Notes: a model not told the origin generated them from the letters alone. Numbered from the stretch's first letter, positions 15,632-24,517 are shown. The stretch is DNA of 64,000 nucleotides from UBA2387 sp019454665 (GCA_045862995.1 BTVX01000002.1:186001-250000), one strand, 5' to 3'. A program made the numbers and translations.

Positions 15632-16501
15632 ATGCGAGCTCAACAACCCCAGCCGCGTCTGCCTCTCGGAACGCGACTCCTGATGAAAGTCATGGCGGGT
15701 GACCGAGCGGACCGGTATGTACGAGAAATGATGCTCCCCTCGATCGCCAAAGCGGTCGGACTCGAAGAGCCTTCTCTCGACGCGATCCGGGAACGACTCG
15801 AGAATCCGTACTACTGCCTACGCGCCATCTTCGGCCACTACGCCTTCGCCCGGAGGGGCAAGGACCGGTTCGATTTGGCCGATCTGGCCATGCGCGCCAT
15901 TGACGCGACGTTCACCGAAGAGACCATGGAGGACTTCCTCAAGAAGCCCGACGCCGTCGTCTTTTGGGAGAACTACAAGGCGATCTGCCACAAGCGACGC
16001 CGCAAGGCCATGGAGCAACTCAACCGAGGCGTACTCCAGGGAATCGCCGAACTCGCCCAGGAGATCTACCGCGAGGACGGCGTGGGCAGCATCGCCTCCT
16101 GGGTGGTGGACGCCGTCGAAGAGGATGGACGACTCGAAGACCAGTTCCTGCGGATGGTGGACGTGCGTGGCGTCGGTCCCAAACTCACGTCGGTCTTCCT
16201 GCGCGACATGGTCTATCTCTTCGACTTGGAAGAACAGATCGAGCCGGCCGACTTGCTGTACGTTCAGCCCATTGACAAGTGGCTGCGGCAGGTCGGACCC
16301 TTTGTCGTGGAGGAACTGGACGGCAAGTCTGCGGATTGGATTTTGGCCGGCAAGCTCGTGAAGTACACGCGCCGGGGCGAAGTGAGCGGCATCCGATTCA
16401 ACATGGGCGTGACCTACTTCGGCATGCGCGAGGTCAAGGACCCCGAGAAGTTCACCGCGATGCTGGCCAACCTGCCCGAGATCAAACGCATCCTCGGCTG
16501 A
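15632..16501 (+). CDS. Conserved hypothetical protein with HhH-like motif
   Basis: A 289-residue soluble, mostly helical protein. VDVRGVGPKLTSVFLRDMV (about 182-200) resembles the helix-hairpin-helix motif of DNA glycosylases, where hPGhGxxTA contacts the DNA backbone; no catalytic Lys or Asp could be placed with confidence. The C-terminal part has basic and hydrophobic helices. The start is uncertain: ATG 15632 is used, an in-frame GTG lies at 15584 and a Met at 15683. It stands alone between the pseudo-caspase and the LysM protein. A DNA repair role is possible but unproven. Confidence 0.65.
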   Translation: MRAQQPQPRLPLGTRLLMKVMAGDRADRYVREMMLPSIAKAVGLEEPSLDAIRERLENPYYCLRAIFGHYAFARRGKDRFDLADLAMRAIDATFTEETMEDFLKKPDAVVFWENYKAICHKRRRKAMEQLNRGVLQGIAELAQEIYREDGVGSIASWVVDAVEEDGRLEDQFLRMVDVRGVGPKLTSVFLRDMVYLFDLEEQIEPADLLYVQPIDKWLRQVGPFVVEELDGKSADWILAGKLVKYTRRGEVSGIRFNMGVTYFGMREVKDPEKFTAMLANLPEIKRILG

Positions 16502-16607
16502 AATCGCCCGTGCGACTTTGGTCGCGAAAAACCGCGATTGAACAATTGTGGGTGACTTGGCGTTCTCCTTTGGCAGGACGATTGTCGCCTTTCGCCGCCT
16601 TGGTCGT

Positions 16608-16637
16608 TTGACAACCGCCAGCGGCATCGGGTACAGT
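16608..16637 (+). promoter_or_regulatory. Sigma70-type promoter of the NlpC/P60 gene
   Basis: TTGACA at 16608-16613 is separated by 18 nt from TACAGT at 16632-16637. The start codon lies about 80 nt downstream, giving a conventional leader. It is one of the few full -35/-10 promoters visible in the window. Confidence 0.55.
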
Positions 16638-16718
16638 CGTTCAGATTGGGCAGCGAGGCTCAATCGGATTGGGTGACGGCGTCGTTTCGGCGTCCTGCCG
16701 GATCGAACCGACCACCAT

Positions 16719-18191
16719 ATGAAAACGCCTATGTTGCTCGCACTGCTCACGATTGCGTCTCTGAGTCTCTCCCAAGTCACCGTGACGGTGAAAGAAGGGG
16801 AAACACTGGGTCACATCGCTGCCCGGTACGGCTTGGTCTCCGACGATATCGCTCGGGCCAACGGCCTCGGGGACAAGCATCTCATTTCGATCGGCCAAGT
16901 GCTGGTCATTCCGGCGGCGCCGAAGTCGGCGCCGACCGCCAAACCGACCGTCGTGGCAGCCTCCAGCGGGAAGGCCGCCGGGACCTATGTTGTTCGCAAC
17001 GGCGATCACGATTGGGCCATCGCGCGCAAGTTCAAGATTGCGCAGAGCGATCTGCATGCCGCCAATCCGGGCGTTGACTGGCGAAGGTTGCCCATCGGGA
17101 CGGTGCTGACCATCCCCGGTTTGACCACCCAGGCTTCCGTACCCGCCGTCGCCAAGGAAGTTGCGTCGCCCGCCAAGGCGATTCCTGCCGCATCGAGCGG
17201 TGGGTACACCGTGGTGAAGGGCGACAACGACTGGATCATCGCCCGCAAACTCGGAACGACCGGAGACGCGCTCCGCGCAGCCAATCCTGGCGTGGTGTGG
17301 ACGCGGCTTCAAATCGGTCAGAAACTCAACACCCCCGGCGGTGCCAAGGTCGTTCCGGCGGTGTCGAAACGCACCCCGTATATGGCGGTCGCCAAGCCCA
17401 ACGTCATCGTCCGCAGCGGGCCGGGGACCAACTACCGCAACGTGGTCCAAGTCTCGACGGGGACCACCGGCAAGGTTCTCGACGCAGAGAGCGGCTGGGT
17501 CAAGCTCCAGTTTCCCAAGGGCACGGTCGGCTGGGTCCGCGAGGACTTGCTGAAGGCGGGCCAAGCACCGAGACTGGTGGCCAGCAACACGGCTCCCAGA
17601 ACGAGCCCCGAGCGCAATCCGGGCTGGTCGCGGACCGGCCGAACGAATGTCGCGCTCAAACCGGCCAGCAAGACGGGCAACGCCTTGCTTGACGAGGCCT
17701 ACTCGCACCTCGGCACGCGGTACCGCTACGGCGCGAGCCGAAGCGGGGCGTTCGACTGCTCGGGCTTCACCAGCTACGTCTACAAGAAGAGCGGCGTCAC
17801 CATTCCGCGTACTTCGGCGCAGCAGGCTACCGTCGGTCAGAAGGTGGACAAGGGCGATCTGGCGCAGGGCGACTTGGTCTTCTTCAAGACGCGCGGCTCG
17901 CGCATCAGCCATGTGGGCATCTACATCGGCGGCGGCAAGTTCATTCACGCGTCCAGCGGCGGTGGACGGGTCAAGACCGACACCCTGAACTCGGGTTACT
18001 ATCAGAAGCGGTACGCCGGAGCGCGCCGTGTGGCCGCGTTCGCCGCCGAGCCCAAAGAAGCGACCGCGAAGCCTGCCGAGGCCGAAACGAAAGACGAAGT
18101 CAAAGATGCCCCTCCCGCAACGGAGACAAAGGCCGTCGAGCCTCCGGCGCAAACGCCTCCGCCAGTCGGCACCGACAACATCGGCAAGTAA
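16719..18191 (+). CDS. LysM-SH3-NlpC/P60 cell wall endopeptidase
   Basis: A 490-residue secreted peptidoglycan hydrolase. Signal peptide 1-19 is followed by a LysM domain (21-65, VKEGETLGHIAARYGL), two more LysM-like units (about 88-133 and 162-206), a bacterial SH3 domain (about 221-278, NVIVRSGPGTNYR) and the NlpC/P60 domain (about 320-430). C347 in FDCSGF, H398 in SHVGIYIGG and H410 form the catalytic set. It is expected to cut D-Glu-diamino acid bonds in stem peptides. A Lys/Glu/Pro tail ends the protein. It is a single gene with its own TTGACA/TACAGT promoter. Confidence 0.93.
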   Translation: MKTPMLLALLTIASLSLSQVTVTVKEGETLGHIAARYGLVSDDIARANGLGDKHLISIGQVLVIPAAPKSAPTAKPTVVAASSGKAAGTYVVRNGDHDWAIARKFKIAQSDLHAANPGVDWRRLPIGTVLTIPGLTTQASVPAVAKEVASPAKAIPAASSGGYTVVKGDNDWIIARKLGTTGDALRAANPGVVWTRLQIGQKLNTPGGAKVVPAVSKRTPYMAVAKPNVIVRSGPGTNYRNVVQVSTGTTGKVLDAESGWVKLQFPKGTVGWVREDLLKAGQAPRLVASNTAPRTSPERNPGWSRTGRTNVALKPASKTGNALLDEAYSHLGTRYRYGASRSGAFDCSGFTSYVYKKSGVTIPRTSAQQATVGQKVDKGDLAQGDLVFFKTRGSRISHVGIYIGGGKFIHASSGGGRVKTDTLNSGYYQKRYAGARRVAAFAAEPKEATAKPAEAETKDEVKDAPPATETKAVEPPAQTPPPVGTDNIGK

Positions 18192-18215
18192 GCGCGGTCG
18201 GACGTTAGGGTCATC

Positions 18216-18221
18216 TATACT
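18216..18221 (+). promoter_or_regulatory. -10 box of the debranching enzyme gene (leaderless type)
   Basis: TATACT lies 8 nt before the GTG start at 18230. There is no ribosome-binding site between them. Confidence 0.45.
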
Positions 18222-18229
18222 TAGTCACG

Positions 18230-20122
18230 GTGCCCTACCGGATCGAACAAGCACGCTGCGCGAACTTCGACGTGTCGTCGCGTCTCGAATGGCTCCTACC
18301 CAACGGCAAAGGAGGGTACGCCATGGGAACCGTTGCCGGCGTGAACACGCGCAGGTATCACGGGTTGCTCGTGGCCGCCACACGTCCACCCGTCGAGCGT
18401 GTGGTGCTCGTGCGGGCGATCGAGGCCTTCGTCGAGGTCTCCGGACACCGCTATGGGCTCTCCGCGAACCAGTACCCTGGAGTGGTGCATCCCCAGGGGT
18501 ACCAGTACTTGACCCAGTGCCTGGTCGGGGAAGCCGTAGTCTCGGAGTTTCATGCAGGCGAGGCTCGGATCCAGCGCCGGTTGGCCATCCACCCGGGCAA
18601 AAACGCGGTCACCGTCGTTTACCGAAACATCGGGGTCAAGACGGTCAAACTGGTGCTGAGTCCCTTGGTCTGCCACCGATCCCACCATGCCAATTCCAGC
18701 GAATCGGATGGCTTTCCGGATGGGATCGAGTTCCGGGCGAGTGAGACGGTCGTCCGAAGCGCGACGCCGTTGCACATCCTCCATCCCGGCGCGCAGCGCA
18801 CTCCCGTCGAGGGCTGGTTCTATCGGTTCGAGCACCTGCGCGAAGTCGAACGCGGCCTCAACCCTCGCGACGACGCGTTCTGCCCTTGCGAGTTGCGCTA
18901 TGAACTGCACGCGGGCGAGGAGGCTGCGGTGGTGTGTTCGGCGGAAGGGCACCTCTCGCCATTCCTGCCCGCCGATCCCTTGCCCAACCCCTCGGACGCG
19001 CTGGCCCTGCTGCGCGAAGCGGCTGAGAAGTTCGTCGTCGTGACCGAAAACCGGACGACGCTGCTGGCCGGCTACCCGTGGTTCGCCGACTGGGGACGCG
19101 ACACGATGATAGCGTTGCCGGGGATCCTGCTCCAAACGGGTCGGGTGGCCCAGGCGCGCCAAGTGCTGAGCGACTACGCGGGCCAGATGCGCGACGGCCT
19201 GATCCCCAACCGTTTTGTCGAAGATGGCGACCAGGCCGAGTACAACACCGTGGACGCCACGCTGTGGTTCGCCAATGCCGTCCATCAAACCCTGGAAGCC
19301 GAGTGGAACCAAGGTTTCGCCGTGCGCATGATGAAGGCCTTGGACGACGTGCTCGAACATCACCGGGCCGGGACCCGATACGGCATCGCCCTCGACCCGA
19401 GCGACGGCCTCTTGCGGCAGGGGGTCCCGGGCGCGCAACTCACGTGGATGGACGCCAAGATCGGCGACTGGGTGGTGACGCCTCGCCACGGCAAGGCGGT
19501 CGAGATCTGCGGGCTGTGGATCAACGCGTTACGCGTGATGGAGCATCTCGCCAACCGGTTGCAGCGGCCGAGCGAGGTTTACCGCGAACTCGCCGAGCGT
19601 GCCGAAGCCAACTTCGACGCCAAGTTCTGGTCCGAGACGCTGGGCTACTACCTCGACACCGCCGAACCCGACGACGCCTCGCTCCGACCGAATCAGGTCA
19701 TCGCCATGAGCCTGCCGTTCGGTCCTGCCAAAGGCGAACGCGCGAAGCGGGCGCTGGGAGTCGTGGCGCGCGAGTTGCTGACACCCTACGGCTTGCGGAC
19801 GCTGGCGCAAGACGACCCGCACTACCACGGGCGCTTCGAGGGTCCCTTGCGCGAACTGGACGCCGCCTACCACCGTGGGACGGTCTGGCCGTGGTTGCTC
19901 GGGCCGTTCGTGACGGCCACCGTCAAACTCACAGGCGACCGTCGCGAGGCGAAGCGCTTGCTCCGCGGCGTCCGCGAGATGCTCACCGAGTACGGTATAG
20001 GGGGCCTTGCAGAAGTCTACGATGGCGACCCGCCGCACAGGCCCAACGGGTGCCCGTGGCAGGCGTGGAGCGTGGGCGAGTTCCTGCGCGCGATGGCCCA
20101 AGACACCGGAGAACAACCATGA
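18230..20122 (+). CDS. Glycogen debranching enzyme (amylo-alpha-1,6-glucosidase type)
   Basis: A 630-residue enzyme of the bacterial/archaeal GDE type (GH133-like), which removes alpha-1,6 branches from glycogen. The N-terminal domain starts WLLPNGKGGYAMGTVAGVNTRRYHGLL, as in this family. The C-terminal (alpha/alpha)6 barrel has AGYPWFADWGRDTMIALPG, then DPSDGLL, WMDAKIGDW, KAVEICGLWINAL and YHRGTVWPWLLGPF, all family hallmarks with acidic catalytic candidates. There is no signal peptide, so it is cytoplasmic. It starts with GTG right after a TATACT box and is coupled by ATGA overlap to a small acidic protein. Confidence 0.92.
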   Translation: MPYRIEQARCANFDVSSRLEWLLPNGKGGYAMGTVAGVNTRRYHGLLVAATRPPVERVVLVRAIEAFVEVSGHRYGLSANQYPGVVHPQGYQYLTQCLVGEAVVSEFHAGEARIQRRLAIHPGKNAVTVVYRNIGVKTVKLVLSPLVCHRSHHANSSESDGFPDGIEFRASETVVRSATPLHILHPGAQRTPVEGWFYRFEHLREVERGLNPRDDAFCPCELRYELHAGEEAAVVCSAEGHLSPFLPADPLPNPSDALALLREAAEKFVVVTENRTTLLAGYPWFADWGRDTMIALPGILLQTGRVAQARQVLSDYAGQMRDGLIPNRFVEDGDQAEYNTVDATLWFANAVHQTLEAEWNQGFAVRMMKALDDVLEHHRAGTRYGIALDPSDGLLRQGVPGAQLTWMDAKIGDWVVTPRHGKAVEICGLWINALRVMEHLANRLQRPSEVYRELAERAEANFDAKFWSETLGYYLDTAEPDDASLRPNQVIAMSLPFGPAKGERAKRALGVVARELLTPYGLRTLAQDDPHYHGRFEGPLRELDAAYHRGTVWPWLLGPFVTATVKLTGDRREAKRLLRGVREMLTEYGIGGLAEVYDGDPPHRPNGCPWQAWSVGEFLRAMAQDTGEQP

Positions 20123-20364
20123 TCACCGTCCAATTCGACGACCCCGACATCGCCGCCGGCAGACTCGACGACAAGGGCCTCATGATGAAGAGCATCGCCG
20201 AGCGCACGCTCGCGGCCAAGGTCGAGGAACTCGACTGTTCGACGCATGGCGACGGTCGCTGGCTGACGATCACCGTGTATGGCGGATTCGACGACCTCTC
20301 GTGCGACGTCGAGGGCTGTTGCGACGACTTCGTCGCCAAGGCCGAGGCCGCACTCGAATCGTGA
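20119..20364 (+). CDS. Small acidic protein, 81 aa, coupled to the debranching enzyme
   Basis: I do not recognise this protein. It has 81 residues, is strongly acidic (many Asp and Glu, few basic residues) and has no export signal. Three cysteines lie in DLSCDVEGCCDDF near the C-terminus, a possible metal or thiol site. The ATG overlaps the debranching enzyme stop (ATGA), so it is translated with that enzyme. A link to glycogen metabolism is only suggested by position. Confidence 0.65.
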   Translation: MITVQFDDPDIAAGRLDDKGLMMKSIAERTLAAKVEELDCSTHGDGRWLTITVYGGFDDLSCDVEGCCDDFVAKAEAALES

Positions 20365-20371
20365 AGCGCCC

Positions 20372-20839
20372 CTATTCGCTCTTGTAGCGCGTGAACGTGT
20401 TGGTGTTGCCGTCCACGGTCACCGTGAAGGAATCCGGCGTTTGCCAAGTCACCTTTGAAGTCTGGGCCTTCTTCGCGGCCTCGGCGACCTGCGACTTGAT
20501 CTGGGGCGCGAGGGCTTCGATCACCGGTCGTTGAGCCCCGTCAACCTTGCTCGTATCGAGTTCGACGTCGCCAAACTGGGTGGTCAGGGTCTCGTTCTCG
20601 TAGGTGTACGTGCCGCTGAAGTTGAGAGCGATGGAGCCGGCCCCACCCGGCAGATCGGCTTGAACCGTCATCTTCGCGGTGCCACCTTGCAGTTCGGCCA
20701 CGACCGTTCCGTTGCTCGCTCCTGCGGGAAGCTGCGCTCCGGTCACTCGCCATTTGCCTTCGACGGTCTTGGCTTGCTGACAGCCGAACCCAACCAAGGC
20801 GACGAGAAAGGCGACGAGGACGAGATGAGCGGTCCGCAT
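20372..20839 (-). CDS. Lipoprotein, 155 aa
   Basis: A lipoprotein with a signal peptide and lipobox GFGC at about residue 20. The mature part is a beta-rich domain: VEGKWRV at the start, then FSGTYTYENETLTTQFG and WQTPDSFTVTVDGNTNTFTRY, a layout like the small lipocalin-like domains and like the lipoprotein at 8600. The start at 20839 is preferred because a CATAAT box (20844-20851 region) lies 7 nt ahead of it; the ATG at 20848 falls within that box. Function is unknown. It ends 8 nt from the convergent small acidic gene. Confidence 0.78.
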   Translation of the reverse strand: MRTAHLVLVAFLVALVGFGCQQAKTVEGKWRVTGAQLPAGASNGTVVAELQGGTAKMTVQADLPGGAGSIALNFSGTYTYENETLTTQFGDVELDTSKVDGAQRPVIEALAPQIKSQVAEAAKKAQTSKVTWQTPDSFTVTVDGNTNTFTRYKSE

Positions 20840-20861
20840 GAAGGGCATTATGACCGCAGCA

Positions 20862-21722
20862 TCAATCGGTCGTGGTCCGAGTGGCCCCCTGGAACTCCAC
20901 GGGACGCCGCGGCCTGAGCAATTCGAAGTAGCCGCGCACGTCGGACCAATAGCGGTCGGCGGCCTCGCAACGATCGGGGTCGGCCGTGCTCGCGCCGTGG
21001 ATTCCCCCTTCGTGGTGCACCAAGCGATGGGGTGCGGGGCCGGGCGGCGGCGGCATGGCCTCGAAGATGGCCTTCTCGTCGTCTTCGGCTTCCTCGGGGG
21101 AGGCGGTGATCAAGATCGGGAAGCGGTCGGCGGCCTTGGCCCACTCGGCAACGGACGCGTTGGGGAAGTACTCGCCGGGGGACGAGAGGATCATGCCTGC
21201 GATCTCGGGCCGGGAGACCAACTTCAGGGCCAGGCTGGCCGTGTAGCTGCTCCCCCAGGCGACGACCCGCGAGTATTTGCCCTGCGCTGCGGCCCAGTCG
21301 AGAGCGGCCTCCATATCGGGAAGGGAAGCCTCGTAGGGTTGTGGCGACTCGAACTTCGAGGCGGTTCGGTTGTCCGAATCCCACAAGCGGCCGCCCGAGC
21401 GCAGGTCCACAGCCAACGCGTCCAACCCCAGAGCGGCGATGCGGGGCGCGATGCTCGCGTACTCGGCGGCGTTGCTGCCTGCCTGATGGAACAGGACGAC
21501 CAGCCAACGGGAGTCCAAGTTCGTGGTGAAAAGGTCGGCGAACACCTCGGTTCCGTCTTTGGCGGCGAACGTCACCTCCCGCGCGGGACGCGCCTCGACG
21601 TTCCTACGCACGGGTCGGGAGGACTCTGGGGGCGCCTGGTCCTCGGACTGAATCACGGTCTTGGGCTTCTCGCAACCCGCGAGAACGCAACCGAGCAACG
21701 CCAGCGACACGAAGAACCGCAC
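20862..21722 (-). CDS. Alpha/beta hydrolase lipoprotein
   Basis: A 286-residue lipoprotein (signal peptide, lipobox LAGC, Cys17) with an alpha/beta hydrolase domain from about residue 50. The oxyanion strand is VVLFHQAGSN, the nucleophile elbow is AWGSSYTAS (Ser159) and the likely catalytic His is in GIHGAS. Family members hydrolyse esters or small peptides; the substrate is unknown. The start is GTG, 6 nt after a TATACT box. It lies in a run of minus-strand genes, 22 nt upstream of the preceding lipoprotein gene. Confidence 0.82.
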   Translation of the reverse strand: MRFFVSLALLGCVLAGCEKPKTVIQSEDQAPPESSRPVRRNVEARPAREVTFAAKDGTEVFADLFTTNLDSRWLVVLFHQAGSNAAEYASIAPRIAALGLDALAVDLRSGGRLWDSDNRTASKFESPQPYEASLPDMEAALDWAAAQGKYSRVVAWGSSYTASLALKLVSRPEIAGMILSSPGEYFPNASVAEWAKAADRFPILITASPEEAEDDEKAIFEAMPPPPGPAPHRLVHHEGGIHGASTADPDRCEAADRYWSDVRGYFELLRPRRPVEFQGATRTTTD

Positions 21723-21728
21723 GCCGAC

Positions 21729-21734
21729 AGTATA
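21729..21734 (-). promoter_or_regulatory. -10 box of the alpha/beta hydrolase gene (leaderless type)
   Basis: TATACT on the minus strand ends 6 nt before the GTG start codon, and it supports that start. Confidence 0.45.
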
Positions 21735-21738
21735 ACGC

Positions 21739-22650
21739 TCACTCGCCGAGCAGATCGCTTAGGGCACGGTCCAGGGTCGGGAATCGGTAATCGAACCCGT
21801 GGAACTGCGCCGCGATGGGCAAGGCGCGCTGTCCGCGAAGCACCAACTCCGGCTCGACGCCCTGCAAGCGGCTCACCGCCTCGAACAAGGGAGCAGGCAC
21901 CGGCGGCACCGGGGGACGGCCCAGGTGCCGCCGCAGTGCAGCCATCAGTTCGCCCTGGCGGACCGGCGTGGGTGCCGTGGCGTTTACGGGGCCGTGTACG
22001 TCGTTCTCGATGAGGTACGCGAACAGCCGGGCCAGATCTGCCAGGTGGATCCAGCTCACATACTGGCGGCCCGTGCCGATCGCGCTGCCCATGAACGCCT
22101 TGGTGAGGGCCACCAGCGGCTTCAGGGCGCCGCAGCCGCGCCCCAACACGAACCCGATCCGCACCACCACCTTGCGCGTCCGCGGCGTTGCCGCTTCCAT
22201 GCACGCTCCCTCCCAGAGTTGGGCCACCCGAGCGGGGAAGTCGGCGCCCGGAGGGCTGGCTTCGCTCAGCGGCCGATCGCCCGCGTCGCCGTAATAGCCC
22301 ACGCCGCTCGCGTTGAGCCACACCCTCGGCGGGGTCGCACACTTGGCGATGGCCTCGCCAACGGCGCGACTGGAGTTGACCCGCGAATCCACGATTCGCC
22401 GTTTGGTCTCCTCGGTCCAGCGCTGCACGATCGGCTCGCCGACCAAGTTGACGACGGCTTCGGCCCCCTCGATCAGCGGCACCAGGGCATCGGCAGACAC
22501 GGCATCCCACACAGCCCCCTCTGCTCCCGGAACGGCCCGCCCGGATCGGCTGAGGACGGTGCACCGGTATCCGCTCGCGACCAACTGCGCGACCAACGCG
22601 CCACCGATGAACCCGGACCCCCCGGCGATCACCACATGTCGGTCGCTCAT
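21739..22650 (-). CDS. TIGR01777-type NAD-dependent epimerase
   Basis: A 303-residue extended SDR protein of the TIGR01777/YfcH family. The Rossmann motif is IAGGSGFIGGAL; further family marks are VWDAVS, VVNLVGEPIVQRW, NASGVGYYGDAG, VLGRGCGALKPLV and a C-terminal DUF1731-like segment ending in FRFPTLDRAL-like sequence (YRFPTLDRAL). The reaction is not known for the family. It overlaps ubiX by 4 nt (ATGA), so the two are made together. Confidence 0.9.
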   Translation of the reverse strand: MSDRHVVIAGGSGFIGGALVAQLVASGYRCTVLSRSGRAVPGAEGAVWDAVSADALVPLIEGAEAVVNLVGEPIVQRWTEETKRRIVDSRVNSSRAVGEAIAKCATPPRVWLNASGVGYYGDAGDRPLSEASPPGADFPARVAQLWEGACMEAATPRTRKVVVRIGFVLGRGCGALKPLVALTKAFMGSAIGTGRQYVSWIHLADLARLFAYLIENDVHGPVNATAPTPVRQGELMAALRRHLGRPPVPPVPAPLFEAVSRLQGVEPELVLRGQRALPIAAQFHGFDYRFPTLDRALSDLLGE

Positions 22651-23255
22651 CGGTCCTCATCCATCCAGGGTCGGACGAGGTCTTGCTCGACGCCAAGCTG
22701 CTGCAGGATGCGGGCCACCACGGTGTCTGCCAGGTCCTCCAACGACTTGGGTTGGTGGTACCAGGCGGGGCTGGCGGGCAGGATGGTCGCCCCCGCTTCG
22801 GCGAGTTGGGTCATGTTGCGGAGCATGATGAGGTTCCAAGGCATTTCGCGGGGCACCAGGATCAAGGGGCGCCTTTCCTTCAGGCACACGTCGGCGGCCC
22901 GCGTCACGAGGTCGTTCGAAATGCCGTGGGCGATGCGTCCCGCAGTCCCCATCGAGCACGGCACGATGACCATGCCGTCGTGTACGAACGAGCCGCTCGC
23001 GGGCGGCGTGTAGTAGTCGTTGGAGTCCAGCAGTTGGATCTGCGGCGCAGGGCGGCCCAACCACTTCTCGATGTCGAGCGCGGCGGGGTTCAGCGAGATG
23101 CCGAGTTCGGTGCCCGCAACCTGCACGGCCTGGCGGCTGAGCGTAACGTAGATGTCGTCGAAGTGCCGGGCCGCTTGGGCGAGGAACCGCTGGGCGTAGA
23201 TGGCGCCGCTGGCGCCCGTTACTCCAACGACCAATCGGCGGGTTCGCGAAGGCAT
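22647..23255 (-). CDS. ubiX: Flavin prenyltransferase UbiX
   Basis: A 202-residue flavin prenyltransferase. It joins dimethylallyl phosphate to FMN to make the prenyl-FMN cofactor used by UbiD decarboxylases. Seen are VVGVTGASGAIYAQRFL at the N-terminus, FVHDGMVIVPCSMGTAGRIAHG, LKERRPLILVPREMPW, MLRNMTQLAEAGA and PASPAWYHQP, all diagnostic. No ubiD lies in the window. It starts 7 nt after a TAGAAT box and is followed by the coupled epimerase gene. Confidence 0.95.
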   Translation of the reverse strand: MPSRTRRLVVGVTGASGAIYAQRFLAQAARHFDDIYVTLSRQAVQVAGTELGISLNPAALDIEKWLGRPAPQIQLLDSNDYYTPPASGSFVHDGMVIVPCSMGTAGRIAHGISNDLVTRAADVCLKERRPLILVPREMPWNLIMLRNMTQLAEAGATILPASPAWYHQPKSLEDLADTVVARILQQLGVEQDLVRPWMDEDR

Positions 23256-23262
23256 CGCTGTG

Positions 23263-23268
23263 ATTCTA
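23263..23268 (-). promoter_or_regulatory. -10 box of ubiX (leaderless type)
   Basis: TAGAAT on the minus strand lies 7 nt before the ubiX ATG; no ribosome-binding site is present. Confidence 0.45.
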
Positions 23269-23297
23269 CGTCGCCCGGCTTGCGTTCGGCGGCTGGA

Positions 23298-24047
23298 CTA
23301 GGGCGCCGGGGTCGCCACGCGGAACACGAAGTCGGAGAATGTGACCTGATAGTCCGACTGTCCCTCGCCGACCACGACTTGAACCACGGTGGGATAGTAG
23401 CCGGACTTGGCGACGGAAGCGGGTTGGGGGATGGCCAGATTCATCGCCGTTTTGGATTCCAAGAACGTCGGCGTGAACCAGAACGCGGTGAAGATGGTCT
23501 CGCCATCGAACGAGCCGAAGCTGGCAGCGCCTTCGATGTCGGCGGTGGGCTGGTTCCAATAGAGGCCGATCTCGTCGGTGCCGGAGGCGTCGTTGGAGGC
23601 GTAACCGGCGGGCATGAAGGCGGCGCCGGGGTGGATGGCCATCTCGGGGTCGGCGACGTCGATCAGCAGCCGATCCACCTCGGGCAGGGTGAAGAAGTGG
23701 ATGCCAAACGTGGGCGTCGCGAACACGCCGGTCGCGCCCGCATGGCCCGCGGGGAGCCAGGAGACGACGATGTGGGTGTAGGGTGTGCCCGTGTTGCGCG
23801 GCACCGCGATGACCGCCGTCTCGCCCGCGGGGTCGAGGTTCTTGACCGAGTTGGGCGAGAAGCTGATGTTGATCTGCTGGGGCACGTCCGCCGGGTCGAG
23901 GAAGCCCCACGACCGCACCACGCCGTCGCCGAGATCGTCGGCGCTGCCGGTGACGACCGTGCTGTTCAGCTCCGAGTTGCCGCAACCCGCGGCGAGAAGC
24001 ATGAGGGGCAGGGCGGCCAAGCCGAGACGACGCATGAATCGGTGCAT
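23298..24047 (-). CDS. Lipoprotein with TTHB210/DUF5602-like domain
   Basis: A 249-residue lipoprotein. The signal peptide with lipobox LAAGC (Cys22) was used to set the start at 24047. The domain begins DDLGDGVVRSWGFLD, followed by SWLPAGHAGATGVFATPTFGIHFFTLP. This resembles the DUF5602/TTHB210 pattern in which a WNPxGHxPxGxYxxPHFDxHFY stretch is central, but the first His of the latter part is changed here (TFGIHFF). The family has no known activity. A second half is beta-rich (FGSFDGETIFTAFWFTPTF). The name is a similarity judgement from memory. Confidence 0.65.
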   Translation of the reverse strand: MHRFMRRLGLAALPLMLLAAGCGNSELNSTVVTGSADDLGDGVVRSWGFLDPADVPQQINISFSPNSVKNLDPAGETAVIAVPRNTGTPYTHIVVSWLPAGHAGATGVFATPTFGIHFFTLPEVDRLLIDVADPEMAIHPGAAFMPAGYASNDASGTDEIGLYWNQPTADIEGAASFGSFDGETIFTAFWFTPTFLESKTAMNLAIPQPASVAKSGYYPTVVQVVVGEGQSDYQVTFSDFVFRVATPAP

Positions 24048-24075
24048 GTGTGGATTGTGACTCAATCGCGCCGCG

Positions 24076-24504
24076 TCAGGCCAACTCGAAATCTTGGAAC
24101 TCGAAGCCCGGAACCACGATACAGGCCACCAGCGTGTAGCCGTGCGCCCCTTCGCCACATTTCGCCGACTGCCATACGCCCGCAGGGACCAGCGCCTGAA
24201 GGCAAGGAGCCACCCCAAGCTCGTGCCGCGCATCGCCGATGGACAGCAGACACGGGTCGCCGCCCTGATGCAGCCACAACTCGTCCGAGGCCACGCGATG
24301 CAGGCGCGATTCGTGGCCCGAGGGCAGCAGGAACAGGATGCTGGTGGCGGCGCTTCGCGATCCGGCTTCGGGCCTGCCGAAGGAGGCCGCGTCGACGCTG
24401 TGTGCGGAGCGCCAGGTTTCGCGGTAGAACCCGCCTTCGGGGTGGGCTTGAAGCTCGAGCGTCTGGACGAGTTCGCGCCAATCGGCGGGCCGGGGGGCGT
24501 GCAT
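24076..24504 (-). CDS. Cupin-fold protein (DUF985 type)
   Basis: A 142-residue single-domain cupin of the DUF985/Cupin_5 type. Typical blocks are ELQAHPEGGFYRETW, the strand SILFLLPSGHESRLHRVASDELW, then LGVAPCLQALVPAGVWQSAK and YTLVACIVVPGFEFQDFEL. His and Glu residues in the second block are likely metal ligands. Relatives bind sugars or nucleotides, but the role is uncertain. The start at 24504 is supported by a TACAAT box 7 nt upstream. Confidence 0.88.
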   Translation of the reverse strand: MHAPRPADWRELVQTLELQAHPEGGFYRETWRSAHSVDAASFGRPEAGSRSAATSILFLLPSGHESRLHRVASDELWLHQGGDPCLLSIGDARHELGVAPCLQALVPAGVWQSAKCGEGAHGYTLVACIVVPGFEFQDFELA

Positions 24505-24511
24505 GGTTGGG

Positions 24512-24517
24512 ATTGTA
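24512..24517 (-). promoter_or_regulatory. -10 box of the cupin gene (leaderless type)
   Basis: TACAAT on the minus strand ends 7 nt before the cupin ATG, with no Shine-Dalgarno sequence. Confidence 0.45.
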
